A stretch of 6,388 nt of DNA, taken from Acidobacteriota bacterium (lineage in GTDB: Bacteria > Acidobacteriota > UBA6911 > RPQK01). Made by a program: the position numbers and the translations under genes. Location of the stretch: the NCBI GenBank assembly GCA_003819755.1, contig RPQK01000469.1, positions 1 to 6,388 of the forward strand, in the 5' to 3' direction. Below the pieces are notes generated by a model that saw nothing but the letters and a program-made list of their open reading frames with translations, ran no database searches and was not told where the DNA came from. This document shows positions 1 through 5,892 of the stretch, piece by piece (position 1 is the stretch's first letter; each line of letters opens with the position of its first letter).

Positions 1-28
1 AGACGACTACAGCTGCCCGATCGCTCCG

Positions 29-55
29 AATCCTGTTAATCCTGTTAATCCTGTC
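29..55. repeat. Three tandem copies of a 9-bp unit (AATCCTGTT)
   Basis: Three head-to-tail nonamers are visible: AATCCTGTT at 29-37, AATCCTGTT at 38-46 and AATCCTGTC at 47-55, followed by TAAAAA. The first two are identical and the third differs only in its last base. The array lies outside any supported gene, 29 nt before a second 9-bp-periodic element. It looks like a dispersed intergenic repeat rather than part of a coding sequence. I have the impression that similar nonamer strings recur in intergenic DNA of some environmental bacteria, but I cannot confirm that here. Function unknown. Confidence 0.8.
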
Positions 56-83
56 TAAAAACCGCTGAGGATTTATCCGCGAA

Positions 84-134
84 TTACACGAATGACACGA
101 ATTGACATCCCTTCAATTCGTGTCATTCGTGTAA
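84..134. repeat. Perfect 22-bp inverted repeat (REP-like hairpin) built from 9-bp units
   Basis: The left arm 84-105 and right arm 113-134 are exact reverse complements over 22 bp, separated by a 7-nt loop (106-112, CATCCCT). The left arm contains two 9-bp units, ACACGAATG (86-94) and ACACGAATT (95-103), preceded by the related CCGCGAATT (77-85). The right arm carries the same units inverted at 115-132. Transcribed, it would form a long stable stem. There is no T-run after it and the stem is AT-rich, so it does not look like a classical intrinsic terminator. A palindromic intergenic repeat is the best description. It could still protect or end an upstream transcript. Confidence 0.85.
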
Positions 135-174
135 GCCGGTTGCCATCCGCAAGACCAACGATGACCGCCTGATG

Positions 175-183
175 TGGTAAAAT
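175..183 (+). promoter_or_regulatory. Possible extended -10 promoter for the desaturase gene
   Basis: TGG followed by TAAAAT (178-183) matches the extended -10 pattern TGnTATAAT with one mismatch. No convincing TTGACA-like box lies at the usual distance upstream, which is compatible with an extended -10 promoter but also with chance. Transcription would start near 190, giving a leader of roughly 57 nt before the TTG at 247. It is the only good -10-like string between the inverted repeat and the gene. Confidence 0.3.
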
Positions 184-234
184 TGCGCATCCTGACTACT
201 TTTGGGATGGGAACTACCCGGCATTCCGTTTTCC

Positions 235-240
235 GGAGGA
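235..240 (+). promoter_or_regulatory. Shine-Dalgarno site deciding the desaturase start
   Basis: GGAGGA is the only strong SD site upstream of the desaturase. It lies 6 nt before TTG at 247, abuts TTG at 241 and is 24 nt from GTG at 265. The spacing favours TTG 247. The earliest in-frame start, TTG at 202, lies upstream of this site and has no comparable SD. Confidence 0.6.
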
Positions 241-246
241 TTGGAC

Positions 247-1410
247 TTGCCCCAGATAAGAGAAGTGCGTGCCGTCAAGATTACTTTCGCCCGTGGAACA
301 GGCTTCCACTCGGAACTGAAACAACGTGTTGAGCGGTATTTTAAAGAACGAGGCATAGGGACGACAGGAGACGCCCGGATCTTCGTCAAGTCGGCCATTA
401 TTCTGACGGCGATGGCTGCCAGCTACATCTTCCTGGTTTTCTTCGCTGCCTCCTGGCCAGGAGCGCTGCTGGGCGTCTTAGCCATGTCGCAGACGCTGGC
501 CCTCGTCGGACTGAACATTCAACACGACGGAAACCACGGAAGCTACTCGAAGAGCAAGCGGGTCAACTGGGTCATGGGTTTCACCATCGACGTGATCGGC
601 GGAAGCCATTTTCTCTGGCGCCAGAAACACAACATACTGCACCACACTTATACGAACATCGATGAACTGGACGACGACCTTCACACCACGGTCTTGCTTC
701 GTTTCAGCCCCGACCAGAAGCTACGGCCCTGGCACCGTTTTCAACACTGGTACGCGTTTCCGATCTACAGCCTTCTGACCCTGTCCTGGGTGACCGTCGG
801 CGACGTCCGCAAGTTGATCACGGGCCGCATCGGGAACTACCGCCTCAATCCCCTGTCATGGAAGGATCTGACGCTCTTTGTGGTGATGAGATCGCTCTAC
901 TTCTGCCTGGCGCTGGGTCTTCCCCTCTACCTGCATCCGGTGTCTTACGTTTTGGCCGCTTTTCTGGGAGTGCATCTTCTGCTGGGTTTCACGCTCGCAA
1001 TGGTCTTTCAGCTGGCTCATACTGTCGACGGCAACACATTTCCGGCGCCGGTTCCGGGGACGTCGAAAATCGAAAACGAGTGGGCCATTCATGAGATCGA
1101 GACAACCGCCGACTTTGCCCGGGCTAATCCCTTGGTCTCGTGGTATCTGGGGGGCTTGAACTTTCAGATCGAGCACCACCTTTTCCCGCGGATCTGTCAT
1201 GTGCACTACCCGGAAATCAGTAAGATTGTCGAAGCCACCTGTGTCGAGTTCGGGATCTCCTACCTCGCCTTTCCGTCCATCTTTGCGGCGGTCAAGGCAC
1301 ACGTTAAACACCTGAAGGCAATGGGGAGGGCCCCAGTCTCATCGCCAGCGCCGGGAGAGCCTCAGATCGTGGGCGAGGCACCCGATTCTGTCCGGGGGGC
1401 AAGCAACTAA
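247..1410 (+). CDS. Membrane fatty-acid desaturase (acyl-CoA/acyl-lipid, front-end type)
   Basis: This is a di-iron integral-membrane desaturase that would introduce a double bond into an acyl chain at the inner membrane, using oxygen and an external electron donor. With the TTG start it is 387 aa, a usual family length. All three histidine boxes are present: HDGNH (residues 93-97), HNILHH (128-133) and QIEHH (307-311). A further His lies in QLAHTVDG (about 255-262). Glutamine opening the third box is typical of front-end desaturases annotated as linoleoyl-CoA desaturase. There is no HPGG motif, so no fused cytochrome b5. Hydrophobic helices lie near residues 49-80 and 210-255. The N-terminal KITFARGTGF segment fits family members that begin about here, so GTG 265 is an alternative start. 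TTG 247 is chosen from the GGAGGA spacing, and TTG 202 is less likely. The C-terminal 20 or so residues are Pro/Gly-rich and probably disordered. Regiospecificity cannot be read from sequence. No other lipid gene is visible. Confidence 0.9.
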   Translation: MPQIREVRAVKITFARGTGFHSELKQRVERYFKERGIGTTGDARIFVKSAIILTAMAASYIFLVFFAASWPGALLGVLAMSQTLALVGLNIQHDGNHGSYSKSKRVNWVMGFTIDVIGGSHFLWRQKHNILHHTYTNIDELDDDLHTTVLLRFSPDQKLRPWHRFQHWYAFPIYSLLTLSWVTVGDVRKLITGRIGNYRLNPLSWKDLTLFVVMRSLYFCLALGLPLYLHPVSYVLAAFLGVHLLLGFTLAMVFQLAHTVDGNTFPAPVPGTSKIENEWAIHEIETTADFARANPLVSWYLGGLNFQIEHHLFPRICHVHYPEISKIVEATCVEFGISYLAFPSIFAAVKAHVKHLKAMGRAPVSSPAPGEPQIVGEAPDSVRGASN

Positions 1411-1490
1411 TTCCTCGCTCGCTTGTCACCCGCTTTTCACCCCTTTGTTGTCTGGTGTACCGATTTGGTAAGCTCCTTGTAGAACCCTTC

Positions 1491-4400
1491 ATGGCCAACG
1501 GCAACGATCAAAGGGCCGAAGACCAGCGCGGCAGCGGTCACTACGAGGAAGAACAGGAAGTAGAGGCGCCGGGCAAGCCGGAGAGCCGGCCAACTGTAGT
1601 CGGCATCGGCGGGTCCGCCGGCGCGCTTAAGGCGCTCGTCGCCTTTTTTGAGGCTGTACCTCGCGAAACCGGCATGGCGTTCGTGGTCGTCGTCCACCTT
1701 TCTCCCGAACACGAGAGCCTCCTTCCGGAGCTCCTGCAACGATCTGCCTCAATGCCTGTGACCCAGGTGACCCGACGAACCCGGCTGGAGCCCAATCATG
1801 TCTACGTGATCCCGCCCGCCAAGAACCTGCAGCTTACGGACAGCCATCTTGCCATTTCCGAGCAAGACCCCGGGGGTCGGCGCATGACAGTTGACTTCTT
1901 CTTCCGAACGCTTGCCTACAATCACCCTGACAGTGTGGGCATCATCCTCTCGGGCGGCGGAACAGACGGCACCGTGGGCATGAAGGCGATCAAGGAGCAA
2001 GGCGGCTTGCTTCTGGTTCAGGATCCCGAAGAGGCGGAGTTTGAGTCGATGCCGCGCAGTGCGATCGGCACGGGACTCGTCGACTTTGTCCTTCCTGTCC
2101 GCGGGCTGGCGCGCACGGTCGTCGAGTTGCACCAGAGCGGGAAAGGGGTCCGCCGATTCAGGCAGGCGGAAGAGGTGCCGACTGGTGAGGAAGCGCTCCT
2201 GGAACGCATCCTGGTGCACGTACGTGACCAGACAGGGCATGATTTCGAAGGCTATAAACCCAACAATGTGTTGCGGCGGGTCGCACGAAGAATGCATGTG
2301 AACCACGTCTCGGATTTACAGGCCTACCTCGGTGTTCTCCGGGAGAATCGAGAAGAAGCACGCGGCCTTCTGAAAGATCTGCTAATCAGCGTCACCAATT
2401 TCTTCCGGGATACCGAGGCCTTTGGGGCTCTTGAGACACAAGTCATTCCGACGCTCTTTGAGGGCAAAGGGGCCGATGGGGAGGTACGCGTCTGGGTGGC
2501 TGGCTGCGCAACCGGCGAGGAAGCCTACTCGGTTGCGATGTTGCTACTGGAACACGCTGCCAGGCGAGGCTCCTCCCACCGTGTGCAGATTTTCGCCTCC
2601 GATATTGATGGGGACGCCCTTGCCCGTGCCCGGGAAGGTTGTTACCCCGAGGCGATCCGGGCCGATGTCAGCGAAGAGCGGCTACGCCGCTTCTTCGTTC
2701 GCGAGGGGGACTATTACCGGGTGGGGAAGGAGGTCCGCGATCTGGTGATTCTCACCGAGCACAGGCTGCTGAAGGACCCACCTTTTTCGAGGCTCGATCT
2801 GGTCTCGTGCCGGAATCTTCTGATCTACCTGCAGAGCGACTTGCAGAAGAAGATCTTCGCTCTGTTCCATTACGCGCTCCGGCCGGGGGGGTTCCTTTTC
2901 CTGGGAAGCGCCGAGGGCACCGAGGGCGTTCAGGAACTGTTCACCACGATTGACAAGAAGCAGCGTATCTTCCGACGTCAGCCGTCAGTGTCGAGATCGA
3001 GGCCGCTGCCTGGTCTTCCTCTGGGGGCCTCATCTTCCAGGCTCAGCGGACTGCGGGAACCGGCCCGACCCGAGCCCCCCAGGTCCGCCAAGGATGGTCG
3101 GCTGCACTTTGAAGCTCTCGAGCTGTATGCGCCTCCGAGCGCTCTCGTCGACGAGCAATCAAGAATTGTCCATCTCTCAGAGTCGGCAGGCCGCTATCTG
3201 GGGGTACCGGCCGGCAGCCCGACCAGCAACATCAATAAGATGATTCGCAAGGAATTGCGAGCGGAATTGCGCACCGCGCTCTACCAGGTCCGCCGGAACC
3301 GGGTCCCTTTCCTCTCCATCCCAGTTGAAACGCAGCTCGATGGCGAACCCCGACTCGTCCGTCTCTTTGTTCGGCCGGCGGACCGGGAACAGATGGGGGC
3401 CTTTGCGCTGGTCATCTTCCTGGAAACGGACGATTCTGGGAAGGCCGCACGCTCCGGCGACCCCGACCTCAGAATCGGTCATCTGGAGGAGGATCTCGAC
3501 CTTACGAGGGAACGCCTGCAGACGACCATCGAGGACTTTGAGTCACGGGAGCAAGAGCTCAGGGCGGCTAACGAGGAACTGCAGTCGACCAACGAAGAGT
3601 ACAAGAGCACCCTCGAGGAACTGGAGACCAGCAAGGAGGAACTGCAATCGATCAATGAAGAGCTCCACACAGTCAACCAGGAGCTCAAGGACAAGCTGAC
3701 TGAGATCAGTGCCGCCAACAACGACATCAAGAACCTGATGGAAGCGTCTGATGTCCCCATGCTCTTCCTGAACCGGGAGCTGCAAATCACTCGTTACACG
3801 CCGGCGCTGACCCGGCTTTTCAACGTGATACCGGCCGATCATGAGCGGCGGGTTGACCACGTCACCCATCAGCTGCTGTACCCACAGATGGCCGGCGACA
3901 CCGAGGAGGTGCTCAAGAACCTGCAGCCAATCGAGCGCGAGGTGACAGACCAGGCGGGGAATTGGCACCTGGTGCGAATCCTTCCTTACCGGACGGTCCA
4001 GAACGTCGTTGACGGGATCGTTCTTACCTTCGTCGACATCACCGGGATAAAGCAAGCGGAGGAGCGGCTTCGCCGCCACGAGGAGCGTCACCGACTGCTG
4101 GTTGCGGGCGTGAAAGAGTACGCGATCTTCATGCTCGACAAAGATGGCAATATCGCCACCTGGAACGAGGGAGCACAACGGATCTTCGGCTATTCCGAAG
4201 AAGAAGCGATAGGCCGCCCAGGCCAAATCCTCCTGTCGAGTGAGAGCGCCGACATGTCCGAAGAGGAGATGGAAAAGGCGCGACGGGAGGGCGAGGCGAT
4301 CTTCGAACGGAGGCATGTCCGGAGCGATGGAACGACCTTCTGGGGCAGCGGTGTCTTGACCGCACTTTTCGCCTCAGAGGGCCGTTTCACAGGCGTTGCG

Positions 4401-5240
4401 AAGGTCTTGCGTGACAACACGCAGCGCCGGAAGGCGGCCGGGGCGCTCGAAGAGAGCCAGCGGCAGCTTCGCGCACTCAATGAGAGGCTGGAACAGCGGG
4501 TTGCCGAACGGACGGCCGAGCTGGAAGGCAAATCCCGGCAAGTCCACAGGCTCAGCTCCGAGCTTGTGATTGCCGAGCAGCGTGAGCGGCGCCGGATTGC
4601 GCAGGTGTTGCACGACGACGTGCAACAATTGCTCTACAGCATCAAGATGAAGCTCGTCATGGTGAGCGACGAGTTCCAGCCGGGTGATCCGTCTAGATTG
4701 GCCGGTCTGGCCCGCGATGCCGCCAATCTCCTGACTGACGCGGTTCGTCGAACCAGGCAGCTCACGGTCGACTTGAGCCCCCCGGTTTTGCGGGACGAGG
4801 GCCTCGTCGAGGCGCTCAACTGGCTGGCCCACCAGATGGAGGAGCTTCATGGGTTGCGTGTCCGCCTGGAGGCAAAACAACGCATTGCGATTGGCAGGGA
4901 GGATATGCGTATTCTCCTGTTCCAGGTCGTCCGGGAGATTCTTTTCAACGTTGTGAAGCATGCGAAGACCGACGAGGCCGTTGTGGAGTTGAGCGAAGAT
5001 ACCGACGCTGTCTGTGTCGAGATCCACGATGGGGGCGTCGGGTTCGAGGTCAAAGAGCGCCTCAGCCGGCTGGGCGCGCAGGAGGGTGTCGTTGGATTGG
5101 TTGGCGCCCGCGAGCGCCTCGCGCTCTTTGGGGGCAGCCTGGAGATCGAATCCCAGCCTGGGGGTGGAACACGGGTCACTGTGATCGTTCCTCTGGCATT
5201 CAACAAGGGGTTGCTCAGCTCAGCACCGGAGGTTTCATGA
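1491..5240 (+). CDS. CheB-CheR-PAS hybrid sensor histidine kinase (HisKA_3 type)
   Basis: This is a 1249-aa soluble multidomain sensor with no signal peptide or membrane helix. The CheB methylesterase domain (about 34-213) has Ser42 in GGSAG, His69 in VVHLSPEH and Asp159 in GGGTDG, matching the family triad, but no N-terminal receiver. CheR follows, with its N-terminal helical part at about 233-310 ending in ISVTNFFRD. Its SAM-binding fold (about 333-493) shows GCATGEEAYS, ASDID and SCRNLLIYL. Next come a PAS-like domain (540-648), a Glu-rich coiled coil (665-750), PAS (750-855) and PAS (865-985) ending in RDNTQRRKA. A second short coil leads to the kinase. The HisKA_3 motif RRRIAQVLHDDVQQ has phospho-acceptor His1041. 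HATPase_c (about 1138-1238) has an N box with Asn1153, a G1 box DGGVGF and GGGT. The family role is autophosphorylation of a NarL-class regulator; substrates of the methylation domains are unknown here. ATG 1491 is preferred, although neither it nor GTG 1455 has a clear SD. The gene is translationally coupled to the receiver gene downstream. Confidence 0.9.
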   Translation: MANGNDQRAEDQRGSGHYEEEQEVEAPGKPESRPTVVGIGGSAGALKALVAFFEAVPRETGMAFVVVVHLSPEHESLLPELLQRSASMPVTQVTRRTRLEPNHVYVIPPAKNLQLTDSHLAISEQDPGGRRMTVDFFFRTLAYNHPDSVGIILSGGGTDGTVGMKAIKEQGGLLLVQDPEEAEFESMPRSAIGTGLVDFVLPVRGLARTVVELHQSGKGVRRFRQAEEVPTGEEALLERILVHVRDQTGHDFEGYKPNNVLRRVARRMHVNHVSDLQAYLGVLRENREEARGLLKDLLISVTNFFRDTEAFGALETQVIPTLFEGKGADGEVRVWVAGCATGEEAYSVAMLLLEHAARRGSSHRVQIFASDIDGDALARAREGCYPEAIRADVSEERLRRFFVREGDYYRVGKEVRDLVILTEHRLLKDPPFSRLDLVSCRNLLIYLQSDLQKKIFALFHYALRPGGFLFLGSAEGTEGVQELFTTIDKKQRIFRRQPSVSRSRPLPGLPLGASSSRLSGLREPARPEPPRSAKDGRLHFEALELYAPPSALVDEQSRIVHLSESAGRYLGVPAGSPTSNINKMIRKELRAELRTALYQVRRNRVPFLSIPVETQLDGEPRLVRLFVRPADREQMGAFALVIFLETDDSGKAARSGDPDLRIGHLEEDLDLTRERLQTTIEDFESREQELRAANEELQSTNEEYKSTLEELETSKEELQSINEELHTVNQELKDKLTEISAANNDIKNLMEASDVPMLFLNRELQITRYTPALTRLFNVIPADHERRVDHVTHQLLYPQMAGDTEEVLKNLQPIEREVTDQAGNWHLVRILPYRTVQNVVDGIVLTFVDITGIKQAEERLRRHEERHRLLVAGVKEYAIFMLDKDGNIATWNEGAQRIFGYSEEEAIGRPGQILLSSESADMSEEEMEKARREGEAIFERRHVRSDGTTFWGSGVLTALFASEGRFTGVAKVLRDNTQRRKAAGALEESQRQLRALNERLEQRVAERTAELEGKSRQVHRLSSELVIAEQRERRRIAQVLHDDVQQLLYSIKMKLVMVSDEFQPGDPSRLAGLARDAANLLTDAVRRTRQLTVDLSPPVLRDEGLVEALNWLAHQMEELHGLRVRLEAKQRIAIGREDMRILLFQVVREILFNVVKHAKTDEAVVELSEDTDAVCVEIHDGGVGFEVKERLSRLGAQEGVVGLVGARERLALFGGSLEIESQPGGGTRVTVIVPLAFNKGLLSSAPEVS
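3573..3662 (+). repeat. Internal 63-bp-spaced duplication in the coiled-coil coding region
   Basis: Two 27-bp segments, 3573-3599 and 3636-3662, differ at only three positions and lie exactly 63 bp (21 codons) apart. They encode EELQSTNEE and EELQSINEE. Two of the differences are silent and one changes Thr to Ile. Twenty-one residues equal three heptads, so the repeat keeps coiled-coil register. Glu-rich NEELQ-type coils between CheR and PAS are common in this family, so the repeat is probably an ancient feature of the linker. Confidence 0.75.
5228..5232 (+). promoter_or_regulatory. Shine-Dalgarno site for the receiver gene, inside the kinase gene
   Basis: GGAGG lies 4 nt before ATG 5237, within the last codons of the kinase gene. 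Together with the ATGA stop/start overlap, it indicates coupled translation of kinase and receiver from one mRNA. Confidence 0.75.
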
Positions 5241-5680
5241 AGGTTTACCGGCTCTTCATCGTCGAGGACCACCCGATTACAAGACAGACCTTGTGCGAAT
5301 TTCTCGAGAGAGTTCCCGATTTGACCGTGGTCGGGACGGCAGCCTCAGCCGAAGAGGCGCTCAAGCAACTCGGTGACTCTGTGAAGTATGACCTGCTGTT
5401 GGTCGACGTGTCCCTGCCGGCAATGAGCGGGATCGAGTTCGTCGGCGAGGTGCGGAAGATAGCTCCCGATTCGCGCTGCGTGATGCTCTCCGGCCATGAT
5501 GACATCACGTATGTCAACCGTGCCCTGGCCGCCGGAGCGCGAGGATATCTCTTGAAGGGGAACCCTGACGAATTAGTCGTCGGAATTCGCGAGGTTATGG
5601 CCGGGAGGACATTTTTCAGCGCCGACCTGGCCGCAAAGCTCGACAAGAACGTCGAATCCTTTTCATCCACTAGCCGATAG
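5237..5680 (+). CDS. Receiver-only response regulator, NarL-like, without DNA-binding domain
   Basis: This 147-aa protein would accept phosphate from the upstream kinase. The receiver domain spans about residues 4-125 and all key positions are present: Glu10-Asp11 (acidic pocket), Asp57 (phospho-acceptor, in LLLVDVSLP), Ser85 (in MLSGHDD) and Lys107 (in YLLKG). The sequence style, including VEDHP and AAGARGYLLKG, is that of NarL/FixJ-type receivers. The tail RTFFSADLAAKL resembles the NarL inter-domain linker, but the protein stops at TAG about 20 residues later, before any LuxR-type helix-turn-helix. I read all three forward frames of the downstream DNA and found no displaced HTH, so a simple frameshift is unlikely. 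The gene overlaps the kinase gene by 4 nt (ATGA) with GGAGG in front. It probably acts through protein-protein contact or as a phosphate sink. CheY-like roles are possible but unproven. Confidence 0.9.
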   Translation: MKVYRLFIVEDHPITRQTLCEFLERVPDLTVVGTAASAEEALKQLGDSVKYDLLLVDVSLPAMSGIEFVGEVRKIAPDSRCVMLSGHDDITYVNRALAAGARGYLLKGNPDELVVGIREVMAGRTFFSADLAAKLDKNVESFSSTSR

Positions 5681-5756
5681 CCCCGCGCGTTTCCGAGAGC
5701 GGCGATCTGCCGCGAAGACAAGGCAGCCCGGGCAAGTCCACCTGTCGGGACGTTTA

Positions 5757-5788
5757 TTGTATCTGTAAGAGGTCTGCTTCTATATAAT
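5757..5788 (+). promoter_or_regulatory. Likely sigma70-type promoter for the second CheB-type gene
   Basis: A perfect TATAAT lies at 5783-5788 inside an AT-rich patch (CTATATAATAAC) that stands out from the GC-rich surroundings. The best -35 candidate is TTGTAT (5757-5762), only half matching consensus. Its spacer is 20 bp to TATAAT, or 18 bp if TATATA (5781-5786) is used. Predicted transcription start is near 5795, leaving about 97 nt of leader before ATG 5893. No clear terminator follows the receiver gene, so read-through from upstream may also occur. Confidence 0.5.
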
Positions 5789-5846
5789 AACTTCACTCTG
5801 AGTGGCTCCGCGAACTTGTCTCACCGGTCGGGGGAATCTCGCCCGG

Positions 5847-5890
5847 AAGGAGGAGTTTTGAGTAGGGACGGGTCAATCTCGAGGCTCTAG
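5847..5890 (+). other. Possible leader mini-ORF with strong SD upstream of the CheB-type gene
   Basis: AAGGAGG (5847-5853) is the strongest SD in the gap but lies 39 nt from ATG 5893, too far to serve it directly. It is 4 nt before TTG 5858, which opens a 10-codon frame (MSRDGSISRL) ending at TAG 5888-5890, two bases before the CheB-type start. The layout fits a translated leader that re-initiates at the gene. The alternative is chance, because the gene also has its own weaker GAGG (5881-5884) at 8-nt spacing. The peptide has no run of a single amino acid and no attenuator hairpin was seen. Confidence 0.25.
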
Positions 5891-5892
5891 AG

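Noticed and set aside
1..68. Frames open at the left edge that might be the tail of an upstream gene
   Set aside because: All three plus-strand frames close within 68 nt, partly inside the tandem repeat, and none gives recognisable protein.
1423..1451. TTGTCA considered as a -35 box upstream of the large kinase gene
   Set aside because: The sequence 17 bp downstream (TGTTGT) is a poor -10 match, so no promoter is claimed in the 80-nt gap.
1749..2306. Minus-strand open frame of 185 codons opposite the CheB domain
   Set aside because: It mirrors the CheB/CheR coding sequence, with no domain signal of its own.
3543..4316. Long open frame (257 codons) on the minus strand opposite the PAS region
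   Set aside because: It lies wholly antisense to a well-supported domain-bearing gene, has no recognisable domain, and is the kind of open antisense frame that GC-rich codon bias produces.
4374..5027. Minus-strand open frame of 217 codons opposite the histidine kinase domain
   Set aside because: It is antisense to the HisKA_3/HATPase region, whose motifs are clear on the plus strand. No independent SD or family signal was seen.
5699..5713. Short hairpin GCGGC-loop-GCCGC after the receiver gene, considered as a terminator
   Set aside because: The stem is only 5 bp and no T-run follows, so it does not support an intrinsic terminator.
5245..5796. Minus-strand open frame of 183 codons across the receiver gene and the following gap
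   Set aside because: It is antisense to a complete receiver domain, with no recognisable protein family.
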